This document shows, piece by piece, positions 26,320 through 34,390 of a stretch of 64,000 nucleotides of DNA. Both the position numbers and the translations under genes were made by a program. Below the pieces are notes generated by a model. The model ran no database searches and was not told where the DNA came from. It saw only the letters and a list, made by a program, of their open reading frames with translations. Within the stretch, counting starts at the first letter, position 1. Each line of letters starts with the position of its first letter. The stretch comes from Glycomyces fuscus (GTDB taxonomy: Bacteria > Actinomycetota > Actinomycetes > Streptosporangiales > Streptosporangiaceae). The stretch spans positions 80,447 through 144,446 of the forward strand of contig NYMS01000010.1 in the NCBI GenBank assembly GCA_002529455.1, given 5' to 3'.

Positions 26320-27045
26320 TCAGGCGGGCCCGGTGGCCCCGGTGAGGAGCACGTACAGCGGCAGGGCCAGGTTGTTGACGACGTGGACGGCCACCGCGGG
26401 CCAGACGGACCCGCTGCGGCGCATCATCTCGGCGGCGATGACGCCGACCACGATCGCCGCGGGCAGGACGATGTTGATGCCGTGGAAGAGCGCGAAGATC
26501 ACCGAGCTGCCCAGGACGCCGATGACGGGCCCGTAGCGCAGCAGGGCGTTGGCGACGACCCCGCGGAAGAGGAACTCCTCGCCGATGGGCGTCAGGAAGG
26601 ACAGGAACAGCACCGTCAGGACCAGGGACACCGCGCCGCCCCCGGCCGCGTCGTAGTACATGCCCTGGGGGTCGGAGTCGAGCCCGGTCAGGGAGGTGAC
26701 GGCGGAGACCAACGCGGCCTTGGCGGCCAGGGCGGCCAGTCCGCCGAGCACGCCGACGAGCATCCAGCGCCAGGTGGTGCGGCGCACGCCGAAGGCGCCG
26801 AGCGAGCGGATGCGGAGGAGCGCGGCCGCGGCGAACCCGGTGAGGCCGACGACGCCCGACCAGGCGGCCACGACGAGCCCGTAGGCGACCGGGTCCAGGC
26901 CCAGCGATCCGAGGGGCACGAGCACCGCCGTGGCGGCCACGCAGGCGAGCAGGCCGACCGCGATCTCGGGCCAGCCCGGCCGCTTCGGAGAGGTGGTGTC
27001 GGCCGGGGCCGGCCGGTGCGGGTGTTCGGGGCGGTTGGTCGGCAT
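26320..27045 (-). CDS. CPBP-family intramembrane metalloprotease (CAAX-like)
   Basis: 241 residues, about seven hydrophobic helices after a Pro-rich cytosolic N-terminus. The three CPBP motifs are present: GEEFLFRG with Glu156-Glu157 and Arg161, IFALFHG with Phe184 and His188, and VHVVNNLA with His221 and Asn225. This is a membrane-embedded protease of the Abi/CAAX type, a family that includes bacteriocin-immunity and peptide-processing members. ATG 27045 follows AAGGAG. It lies downstream, on the same strand, of a 50-residue gene and an ABC exporter. Confidence 0.9.
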   Translation of the reverse strand: MPTNRPEHPHRPAPADTTSPKRPGWPEIAVGLLACVAATAVLVPLGSLGLDPVAYGLVVAAWSGVVGLTGFAAAALLRIRSLGAFGVRRTTWRWMLVGVLGGLAALAAKAALVSAVTSLTGLDSDPQGMYYDAAGGGAVSLVLTVLFLSFLTPIGEEFLFRGVVANALLRYGPVIGVLGSSVIFALFHGINIVLPAAIVVGVIAAEMMRRSGSVWPAVAVHVVNNLALPLYVLLTGATGPA

Positions 27046-27152
27046 GGCTGCGGACTCCTTGTTCGTGGGTGATGCGGAAACGCCGCCGGGCGCGTGTCGT
27101 GCGGCGGGTGCTCCGTCCCGGCGTCGGCGGCGGCCCCGGGGTACGGCGCCGG

Positions 27153-27305
27153 TCAGGCGGAGGCGTCCCTCCCGGTGGCCATGACCGCTGTTCGGACCGC
27201 GGTGCGCAGCAGCTGGCCGCGGCAGGCGGCGCTGACGGGGTCGAACCGGTTCTTGTCGGTGTGGTGGCTGAGCAGGTGGAGCCGCTGCGGCGGTGTCAGG
27301 TCCAT
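27153..27305 (-). CDS. Small protein, 50 residues, unrecognised, with strong ribosome site
   Basis: ATG 27305 is preceded by GGAGGAGGACGAC. The frame encodes MDLTPPQRLHLLSHHTDKNR, continues with one cysteine (SAACRGQLL) and ends DASA before TGA at 27153. Codon third positions are strongly GC throughout, as in neighbouring real genes. No signal peptide or membrane segment is visible; the sequence is basic, with two adjacent histidines. It sits between an ABC exporter permease and the CPBP protease on the same strand. Possible roles are a secreted or processed peptide, a small regulator, or an accessory subunit of the exporter. Confidence 0.6.
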   Translation of the reverse strand: MDLTPPQRLHLLSHHTDKNRFDPVSAACRGQLLRTAVRTAVMATGRDASA

Positions 27306-27423
27306 GTCGTCCTCCTCCAGGCCGTCCGCGCGGGGAGCCCGCTGGTGGTCGGGAGCCTCCGCGGACCCGGGCGGGCACCGCAGTGCCGGTGGTCCGTCCG
27401 CGTCCGGCCCGTGCCGGGAGCCG

Positions 27424-28152
27424 TCAGCGGCGCGGTTCCCAGCGGAAGATCCGGGTGGCCGCCGCGACGGCGACGACGACCCAGGCCAGTGTGGGCGCCA
27501 GCAGGACCAGGGAGTCGGTGACGGGGACGCCGCCGCTCCAGGCGTTGACGACCAGCTCCGAGGCCGAGCCGCCGGGAAGCAGCCGTTTGAGCAGGGTGAG
27601 CTCCTCGGTGCCGCTGAACCCCACCCACCCGGAGACGGCCAGGACGCCGATCATGATGGGCAGCGTGGTCACCTGGGCGTGGTCGGGGGAATTGGTCACT
27701 CCGGCCGTGGCCAGCCCCAGGCCAGCCATCATGACCATCGTCGCGACGACGGCCGCCGCCAGCAGGGGCACGTTGTCCGGGGTGCCGCCGACCACGGCCA
27801 GCACGGTCAGGATCACGGTCACCTGGACCAGCGTGACGGCGATGACCGGGAGCAGCAGCCCGGTGAGGATGTCGGCGTCGCTCGCCGCCGTGGAGCGCAG
27901 CCGCTTGAGGAAGAGGTTCTGCCGACGGGAGGCGAGCGTGGTCACCGAGGTGGTGTAGAGACCCATGGTGACCACGAGGAACACCAGTACCGCGGCGATG
28001 GCGCCCAGGTCCACGACCTCGCGCAGTGCGGGGAAGGCCTGGTGCAGGTAGATGTAGAACGCGCTGGAGGCCACGGGGATGATGAGCATGGTGACCAGAA
28101 CCAGCCGGTTCCGGAAGATCTGGATCAGCTCGCTCCGAGCGATCGGGAGCAT
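27424..28152 (-). CDS. ABC-2 type exporter permease
   Basis: 242 residues, about six helices. It starts MLPIARSELIQIFRNRLVL, carries the ABC-2 loop LASRRQNLFLKRLRSTAAS after the second helix, and has a conserved LLKRLLPGGSASELV before the last helix. It pairs with the ATPase encoded 96 bp upstream. Both are divergent from a DesK/DesR-like two-component system, which probably controls them. Confidence 0.88.
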   Translation of the reverse strand: MLPIARSELIQIFRNRLVLVTMLIIPVASSAFYIYLHQAFPALREVVDLGAIAAVLVFLVVTMGLYTTSVTTLASRRQNLFLKRLRSTAASDADILTGLLLPVIAVTLVQVTVILTVLAVVGGTPDNVPLLAAAVVATMVMMAGLGLATAGVTNSPDHAQVTTLPIMIGVLAVSGWVGFSGTEELTLLKRLLPGGSASELVVNAWSGGVPVTDSLVLLAPTLAWVVVAVAAATRIFRWEPRR

Positions 28153-28248
28153 GGTGGAGGTCCTTTTCCTGGAGGGTGCGATGAGTCGGGGCGTGTTCGG
28201 TGGACGCCGCCCGCCGCGCGGCGGAGCGGAGGTCCCCGAGAGCACGGG

Positions 28249-29133
28249 CTAGTCGCCGCCGATCGAGCGGAAGACGTCGTCGAGCCGGGTCGGTCCTGCC
28301 TCCAGCCCCCGCAGTTCGACCGCGTTGTCCCGTGCCCAGCCGAGCAGGGTGTACAGGTCCTTCTGCAGGTCGGGGGTCTCGATGAGGAAGGCCCCGTCGC
28401 CCTGGCGCGCGGCCTGGGGCGGCGGCGCCGGTGCGGTGTCGGGCAGGGAGAAGCGGATCGTGGCCGGAAGGGTCCGCGTCAGCTCGGCCACGGTCCCCTC
28501 CTGGTGGAGGACGCCCCTGTGCATCAGCCCGATGCGGTCGGCGCGCTGCTGGGCCTCCTCCAGGTAGTGCGTGGTGAGCACGATGGTGGAGCCGTCCTCG
28601 CGCAGCCTGTCCACGGACTCCCACAGCCCGTCCCGGGACTGGATGTCCAGGCCGGTGGTGGGCTCGTCCAGGAAGATCAGCTCCGGGGACCCGTAGGCGG
28701 CGGTGGCGAAGTCCAGGCGCCGCTTCTCGCCGCCGGAGAGCTGGGACACCCTGGTACCGGCCTTGGCGGTGAGGCCGACCATGCCGAGCACGCGTTCGAC
28801 CGTGTCCGTGCGCCGGGTGAGCCCGCCGACCAGCCGGACCGACTCCTTCACCGTCAGGTCCGGGGAGAACCCGCTCTCCTGGAGCATGACGCCCATCCTG
28901 GGCCGTACGGCGCGCCGGTCGCGCGGGTCCTGGCCGAAGACCCGCACGGTGCCCGAGGTGGCGGTGCGGTGGCCCTCGATGGTCTCCAGGGCGGAGGTCT
29001 TGCCCGCCCCGTTCGTGCCCAGAAGCGCGTAGAACTCACCGCGCCGGACCTGGAAGGACAGGTCCCTCACGGCGTGGAATCCGCCGTACTCGAGGTTGAG
29101 GCGTTCGACGTCGATGACTGCTGTGGAGGTCAT
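28249..29133 (-). CDS. ABC exporter ATPase
   Basis: 294 residues. Walker A GTNGAGKTSA, Q-loop VMLQESG, signature LSGGEKRRLDFA, Walker B LIFLDEPTTGLD, switch TTHYLEEAQQ, then a C-terminal extension ending in RLDDVFRSIGGD typical of DrrA/NatA-type exporter ATPases. ATG 29133 is preferred; an in-frame ATG at 29217 would overlap the divergent promoter region. It forms an exporter with the downstream permease. Confidence 0.9.
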   Translation of the reverse strand: MTSTAVIDVERLNLEYGGFHAVRDLSFQVRRGEFYALLGTNGAGKTSALETIEGHRTATSGTVRVFGQDPRDRRAVRPRMGVMLQESGFSPDLTVKESVRLVGGLTRRTDTVERVLGMVGLTAKAGTRVSQLSGGEKRRLDFATAAYGSPELIFLDEPTTGLDIQSRDGLWESVDRLREDGSTIVLTTHYLEEAQQRADRIGLMHRGVLHQEGTVAELTRTLPATIRFSLPDTAPAPPPQAARQGDGAFLIETPDLQKDLYTLLGWARDNAVELRGLEAGPTRLDDVFRSIGGD

Positions 29134-29388
29134 GGGTCCATTGCAGCGCCCGCCGTGCTCCCGGGGCAGTGGGGCCACGTCACCACCCGGCCGTGACTTC
29201 TCGCGGGGTGAGGTCATGACGTGGTGTCACTGGTGGGCGCGGCGCGGTCGGCGAAATACTGGGGCGGACCCCGTCCCCGATCCCGGAGAGCCGCACATGG
29301 ACACCCGGCCCCCGCGTATCCCGCCCACGGCCGCCCCGGCCCGCCTCCCGCCGCCGGGCCCGGCCGTCCGACCCGCGGTGGAGGGCCG

Positions 29389-30552
29389 GTGAGCCCGGCC
29401 CGCGGGGGGCCGCACGCGGTGTCCGAACACACCGAGAAGACGCAGGGGCAGCTGCGCATGCTCCACCTCAACCTCGTGTCCGGCGCGGTCTCCGCCGTCG
29501 GGGCGCTGCTGGTGGCGATCGACGCCGACTCCTGGCCGGACGCGCTCCTCCTGGGCACGGGCCTGGCGGTGACCCTGGTGGCCGTCCACTGCTGGAGCGT
29601 GGGCCGTTTCTCCCGCGTCGCGCTTCCCTGCCTGGTCGTCACGGCGGCGGTGTGGCTCCTCGGGGTGCTGGTGTGGGACGCCGGGTCGGCGTCCTACGGC
29701 TTCGCCATCGTGGCCACCGTCGCCGTCCTCGAGCTGCCGCGCCACCGGTGGGCGGCGGTCGCGGGAACCGCCGCCTTCGCCGTGGCCGTGGTCGCGTCGA
29801 AACTGGTGGTGGCGAACGAGGGCGTGGTCGACACCCTGTTCCGGTACGGCCTCATCTCCTCGGTCATCGCCGTGGGAGGAGTCGTCCTCACCCTGCTCGC
29901 CCACGCGATCCACGGCCTCGTCGCGGAGTTGGCGGTGGCGCGTGAGCGCGAGGCGGAGCTGGCCGTGGCCCAGGAGCGCGCGCGCTTCGCCAGCGATCTG
30001 CACGACATCCAGGGCCACACCCTGCACGTGGTCAAGCTCAAGACCGCGCTGGCCCGCAAACTGGTGCGCGCCGACCCCGGACGGGTCGAGGAGGAGCTCA
30101 GGGAGATCCACGCCCTGGTCGGCGACACCATCACGCAGACCAGGGAACTGGCCTACGCCCAGAGGCGGCTCAACCTGTCCGCGGAGCTGGAGAACGCCAA
30201 GAACCTCTTCGAGGCCGCGGGCATCGACGTGCGCGTGGACCGCGGGGCCGAGGCCGCCCCGGGTACGGGCGAGCTGCTGGGCCAGGTCCTGCGCGAGAGC
30301 ACCACCAACATCCTGCGCCACGCCCAGGCCGGGCAGGTGCGCATCACCCTGGGCGCGACCGGCATCACCGTCGCCAACGACGGCGCCCCCGAGGAGCCGC
30401 CATCGCGGCTGCGGGGGCTGGCCGCCCTGCGCGAACGCCTGGCGGACAGCGGGGGCGAACTCACGGTGCGGCACACGGGCGGGTGGTTCGTGACGGCCGC
30501 GGAGTTCCCGCACCCTGTTACGGACACCCACGACCCCGAGGACGACCGATGA
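29389..30552 (+). CDS. NarL/DesK-type sensor histidine kinase
   Basis: 387 residues. The N-terminal half has about five to six membrane helices and no large extracellular domain, followed by a coiled segment (AVAREREAELAVAQERARF) and the HisKA_3 H-box FASDLHDIQGHTLHVVKLK with phospho-accepting His205. The ATPase N-box is ESTTNILRHA, with G-box region RGLAALRERLADSGGEL. This is the DesK type that senses membrane state or a membrane-borne ligand. GTG 29389 follows GTGGAGG. Its stop overlaps the regulator's ATG (ATGA). Confidence 0.88.
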   Translation: MSPARGGPHAVSEHTEKTQGQLRMLHLNLVSGAVSAVGALLVAIDADSWPDALLLGTGLAVTLVAVHCWSVGRFSRVALPCLVVTAAVWLLGVLVWDAGSASYGFAIVATVAVLELPRHRWAAVAGTAAFAVAVVASKLVVANEGVVDTLFRYGLISSVIAVGGVVLTLLAHAIHGLVAELAVAREREAELAVAQERARFASDLHDIQGHTLHVVKLKTALARKLVRADPGRVEEELREIHALVGDTITQTRELAYAQRRLNLSAELENAKNLFEAAGIDVRVDRGAEAAPGTGELLGQVLRESTTNILRHAQAGQVRITLGATGITVANDGAPEEPPSRLRGLAALRERLADSGGELTVRHTGGWFVTAAEFPHPVTDTHDPEDDR

Positions 30553-31151
30553 CCACCGTGGTACTCGCCGACGACGAGGCCCTCCTGCGCAAGGCGATGG
30601 CCGCCCTGCTCCCGCTGGAGGGCGAGATCACCGTGCTCGCCGAGGCGGAGGACGGTGAGGGGGCCGTGCGGGCCACACTGGAGCACCGCCCCGACGTGCT
30701 CGTCATCGACCTGGAGATGCCCGGCGTGGACGGACTCGGCGCCGTCGAGCGGATCCGCCGTGAGCTGCCGGAGCAGGTGATCCTCATGCTGACCCGCCAC
30801 GCCAGGCCCGGTGTGCTCCGCAAGGCGCTCAAGCTCGGGGTCCAGGGCTTCGTCAGCAAGTCCGCGGAGCCGGCGCACATCGCCTCGGTCGTCGCGGACC
30901 TGAACCGGGGCAGGCGGTGGGTCGACCCGGACGTCTCCGCGCTCGCCCTCATCGACGACTGCCCGCTCACCGACCGCGAGGTCGACGTGCTGCGGGCGAC
31001 CAGCGAGGGCTACTCGGCCGCCGACATCGCCGCCCGGCTCCACCTGGCGGAGGGCACGGTGCGCAACTACCTCTCCAACGCGATGCACAAGACCCAGACC
31101 CGGACCAGGCACGAGGCGGCGCGGTACGCGCGTGAACACGACTGGCTGTGA
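30549..31151 (+). CDS. LuxR/NarL-family response regulator
   Basis: 200 residues. The receiver domain has Asp8-Asp9 and phospho-acceptor Asp54 (VLVIDLEMPG); the C-terminal LuxR helix-turn-helix is LTDREVDVLRATSEGYSAADIAARLHLAEG, continuing TVRNYLSNAMHK. Translationally coupled to the kinase. The likely target is the divergent ABC exporter operon and possibly the small protein and CPBP genes beyond it. The DesR resemblance suggests a membrane-stress response. Confidence 0.9.
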   Translation: MTTVVLADDEALLRKAMAALLPLEGEITVLAEAEDGEGAVRATLEHRPDVLVIDLEMPGVDGLGAVERIRRELPEQVILMLTRHARPGVLRKALKLGVQGFVSKSAEPAHIASVVADLNRGRRWVDPDVSALALIDDCPLTDREVDVLRATSEGYSAADIAARLHLAEGTVRNYLSNAMHKTQTRTRHEAARYAREHDWL

Positions 31152-31153
31152 GC

Positions 31154-31181
31154 CCCGGCGGCCGGGCGCCGCGACGCCGGG
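31154..31181. terminator. Hairpin between convergent genes
   Basis: CCCGGCG (31154-31160) and CGCCGGG (31175-31181), perfect arms and a 14-base loop, between the response regulator and the glycosidase stops. Confidence 0.55.
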
Positions 31182-31182
31182 C

Positions 31183-33474
31183 TCACCCTGCGGAGCGGGG
31201 CTCCGTCGCGGTCTCGGCGGTGAGGCCGTCGAGCACCACCTCGCCGGCGTGGGCGCGGCCCGGGTCGTCCTCGAGCAGGTACACACGGGAGACGGTGACC
31301 GGGTGTCCGACGTGGTCGGGCACCCGGAGGCGCACGTCGCGCCAGCCCTTCCAGTCGACCGCGGGGCCCTCCAGGGAGTGGCCGACACCGTGGTCGTCGG
31401 TGAGGCTGAGCACGAGGCGGGCGCCGTTGCCGTCGCCGCGCACACCCACGGTGAAGGCGAAGGCCCGGCGGTCGAGGGCGAGCGGTTCGGGCGGGTGGGC
31501 GGCGGCGGTCCGGGTGCGGATGTCGCGGGTGAAGTCGTACGCCAGCGCCAGTCCGGGGCCGTCGCGCCCGGCCGCGGGGCGTACTCCGGCCTCGGCGCGT
31601 GTGGACCGCGCCGTCCACTCCCGCGCGTCGTCGAAGGCCGCCACGGGGGTCGTCCGCGCGCCGACGGAGTAGGGGACCTCGGTGCTCACCCCGCCGGCGG
31701 TGACCGTGAGGGTGCCCGTCCCCTCCTCCGCGAGCGGTCGCACCTCGAAGCGGCCGTCGCCGCGGGCCGTGACCTCGACCAGTTCGGGGGCGGCCTCGAC
31801 CCGGGCGTCGACCGGTTCGACGGGAGCCCGCTCCCCGTCGCCGGTGGCCGCGGTGAGTACGAAGGAGGCGCTGTCGTCGGGCGAGGCCATGTCCAGGCGC
31901 CCTGGTGTGGCACGGAGTGTGTCGGGGGCGGGCAGCACCTCCAGGTCGACGGTGCCCCGGAGGGCGCCCGCCTCCCCGGTGACGGTCACCGGGCCGGGGC
32001 TTCCCGCGACGAAGCGGGGGCCGTCGCCGTGTCCGGTGGGCGCGGACAGCACGAGTTCGCCGGTGCGGTCGTCGGGGGTGTGGGGCGCGCCGGGACCGGA
32101 CGGCCCGAAGGCCTCGTCGTGCCCGGTGGCGGTGAGGGTGCGGTGCATGCCGGTGAACACGCGGCGGGGGTCCTGCTGGGGCGGTGTGGGAGAACCGTGT
32201 TCGGGCCGGGGTTCCAGTGCGGGCCGCAGCCACAGGCCCGAGGGCCGGGCCGACCCTTGGGGGGCCGTGACGACCAGGCCGTCGGGGACCTCCCGGAGCC
32301 GGTCCCCGGCACGGTTGCGCAGCACCGGGCGGACACCTCCGGGTTCGCGGACGAGCAGGGTCGAGGATCCGCCGCCGTCCAGCTCCAGCGCCTGGGCGGC
32401 CCCGGCCGCGGCGAGCAGCTCGGCGACCTCCGCGAGCGTGGCCCCGGAGTGGCTGCGGTTGCGCCCGTCCGCGGTCACCACGTGCATGGCTTGGCCGTCC
32501 TCGGAGAACCCGATCGCGGTACGCGGCGCGCGGGAGCGGTCGTCGACGGGGACGGGCTCGCCGTCGCGGACCAGCACGTGCCGCCCGCCCAGGACGAGGC
32601 GGGGGTCGGCGCCGTCGGCGGTGAGGGTGTGCTCCAGGCCGACCGGGTCGCCCTCGTCCAGGACGGCGATCCGTTCCGCCGCGGAGCCGCGCGCCACCAG
32701 GACCTGCTCGTCCTCGTCGATCGGGCCGCTGCCGGGGGTGTCGGTGACCCGCTCGACGGTGCCCTCGGAGACGACGGCCTCGGCGACGGGGGCGGTGCCC
32801 GTGTGCCCGGGGTCGGTCCCCGGTTCGTACACGACGTGTGCGCGGGGGTGTCCGCCCCAGTCCGACGTGTACAGGCCGACACCGTCCTCGGGGACGGTGG
32901 GGGCGTTGAGGGCGTCGAGGTCGAGGTCGCCGGTGGGCAGGGAGACGGTTCCGTCGAAGTCCACCCGCCGCACGCCGCCCGTGCCGTCGGCGTCGATGAC
33001 CACGGCGTGGTCGAACCCCGCCTCCGGCGAGGTGAGCGCGCGTCCGTCGCGCATCCCGGCGCCCCTGGGGGCCTGGGTCGCGCCGATGTCGAAGTAGCCG
33101 CCGTTGACCGCGGCGACGATGGTGGAGCCTGCCGGGGGCTCGGCGGCGGCCGCCATGTCCGCGACCGTCGCGGGTGAGGTGAGAGCGCCCCCGTCGACGT
33201 ACTCGATCCCGACCCGCTCGGTGAGGTCGACGGTGAGGAGGCTGGCGAACTGTCCTCCGCCGCCCCCGGCGCCGGGGACGGGGCCGGACACGAGGTCCAC
33301 CCCGGTGGCGATCGGCTCCTCCACGGCCCCGGTGATCCCGGTCGCCGGCGGGGCGGTGTCGGCTGTCGCCCGGGGCGGCGGCGCGGCCAGGATCATGGGT
33401 GCGACCAGTACGGCGACCACGGACACGGCCGCCGAGCGGACAGGACCCGAGGGCCTGGGGCGGGACGGGTTCAC
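31183..33474 (-). CDS. Secreted phosphodiester glycosidase (NAGPA-domain) protein
   Basis: 763 residues with an N-terminal signal peptide (basic start, hydrophobic AAVSVVAVLVAPMILAA). The NAGPA-type domain runs to about residue 400, with VAAVNGGYFDIGATQAPRGA and the diagnostic ALELDGGGSSTLLV. The next 200 residues are beta-rich and repetitive, and the last 150 resemble a carbohydrate-binding jelly-roll (AFAFTVGVRGDGNGARLVLS, then WKGWRDVRLRVP). It would act outside the cell on a phosphodiester-linked sugar, for example a wall polymer or exopolysaccharide. GTG 33474 follows GAAGGGG. The upstream leader holds a 19 bp hairpin. Confidence 0.85.
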   Translation of the reverse strand: MNPSRPRPSGPVRSAAVSVVAVLVAPMILAAPPPRATADTAPPATGITGAVEEPIATGVDLVSGPVPGAGGGGGQFASLLTVDLTERVGIEYVDGGALTSPATVADMAAAAEPPAGSTIVAAVNGGYFDIGATQAPRGAGMRDGRALTSPEAGFDHAVVIDADGTGGVRRVDFDGTVSLPTGDLDLDALNAPTVPEDGVGLYTSDWGGHPRAHVVYEPGTDPGHTGTAPVAEAVVSEGTVERVTDTPGSGPIDEDEQVLVARGSAAERIAVLDEGDPVGLEHTLTADGADPRLVLGGRHVLVRDGEPVPVDDRSRAPRTAIGFSEDGQAMHVVTADGRNRSHSGATLAEVAELLAAAGAAQALELDGGGSSTLLVREPGGVRPVLRNRAGDRLREVPDGLVVTAPQGSARPSGLWLRPALEPRPEHGSPTPPQQDPRRVFTGMHRTLTATGHDEAFGPSGPGAPHTPDDRTGELVLSAPTGHGDGPRFVAGSPGPVTVTGEAGALRGTVDLEVLPAPDTLRATPGRLDMASPDDSASFVLTAATGDGERAPVEPVDARVEAAPELVEVTARGDGRFEVRPLAEEGTGTLTVTAGGVSTEVPYSVGARTTPVAAFDDAREWTARSTRAEAGVRPAAGRDGPGLALAYDFTRDIRTRTAAAHPPEPLALDRRAFAFTVGVRGDGNGARLVLSLTDDHGVGHSLEGPAVDWKGWRDVRLRVPDHVGHPVTVSRVYLLEDDPGRAHAGEVVLDGLTAETATEPRSAG

Positions 33475-33495
33475 GGGGCACCCCTTCGCGTGAGG

Positions 33496-33514
33496 ACTCG
33501 CCTCGGAGGCGAGT
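33496..33514. promoter_or_regulatory. Short perfect hairpin in the leader of the glycosidase gene
   Basis: ACTCGCCT (33496-33503) and AGGCGAGT (33507-33514) with a 3-base centre, about 22 bp upstream of the GTG. It may be an operator or an mRNA stem masking the ribosome site region. Confidence 0.45.
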
Positions 33515-33682
33515 GATGTGCCCGGTGCTCGGGCCGTGCACATCCTCCACGACGGACGGCCCCTTCAGGGGTGGTACACACCGGGGAGCGCGCACATGGA
33601 CGAGGGGTGGAAACCCGCGGACCCGTCGGTTCCGAGGAGGCGGGGCGGTCCGGGGCAGGCCGATGCGGCTAGCGGCTGTCAG

Positions 33683-34390
33683 TCACATCAGGGCTCCCAG
33701 GCGTTTGGCCGCCTCCTCGCTCGAGGCCGGATTCTGCCCGGTGATCAGGGAACCGTCCTGGAGGACGTGGCAGGACCACGGCGGAGCGGCCGAGTAGTCG
33801 AAACCGTGTCTGGCGAGTTCGGTCTCGAGGAGGAACGGGACCCACGTGTCGGCGCCGGCGGCCCGTTCCTCCGCGTTGCTGAACCCTGTCACCGAGCGGG
33901 GGGCCGGAGCGGAACCTGAGGTGTCCAGTGCCAGGAGCGCTGACACGCCATGGCATACCGCTGCGACGGGAGTGGACTCACGCAGACACCGTTCCATGAA
34001 CGAGCCCACGAGATCGTCAGCGCGCAGCTGTGCGGTGGGTCCGTAGCCCCCGGGAACGAAGACCCCGTCGACGTGACCGCCTTCGAGGAGGTCTCCGAGG
34101 GGCACCGGTCTCTTGAGTTCGGACCGGTGCCGCCCGAGGAAATCGAGTGTGTCGGCGAGTTCGACACGGGTCATCAGACACGAATCGGTTTCGACGCTCG
34201 CTGGTTCGACGGGTACAGGCTCCCCGTCCGGAGAAACCACCACAACCCGGAACCCGTGGTCGAGGAAGACCCTCCACGGCCGGACCAACTCCTCGGCCCA
34301 GACTCCGCAGTCACGCCATCGGCCGTCACGGCCCTCCACCGTGGAGGACGAACTACAGAGGACGGCGACCGCCCGGGTGTCACGCACCAT
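33683..34390 (-). CDS. DJ-1/PfpI superfamily protein (last gene of aromatic operon)
   Basis: 235 residues of class I glutamine-amidotransferase-like fold. The nucleophile elbow is VAAVCHGVSALL; the upstream glycine-rich FVPGGYGPTAQL is the typical strand before it. The family spans chaperones, glyoxalases/deglycases, proteases and isonitrile hydratases, so activity cannot be read off. It resembles the chaperone/glyoxalase-like group with a cap insertion after VVVVSPDG. ATG 34390 follows GGAAGGA and overlaps the cupin gene end by 11 bp, so it belongs to the five-gene operon. A detoxification role toward reactive carbonyls or quinone-derived products is a guess. Confidence 0.82.
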   Translation of the reverse strand: MVRDTRAVAVLCSSSSTVEGRDGRWRDCGVWAEELVRPWRVFLDHGFRVVVVSPDGEPVPVEPASVETDSCLMTRVELADTLDFLGRHRSELKRPVPLGDLLEGGHVDGVFVPGGYGPTAQLRADDLVGSFMERCLRESTPVAAVCHGVSALLALDTSGSAPAPRSVTGFSNAEERAAGADTWVPFLLETELARHGFDYSAAPPWSCHVLQDGSLITGQNPASSEEAAKRLGALM

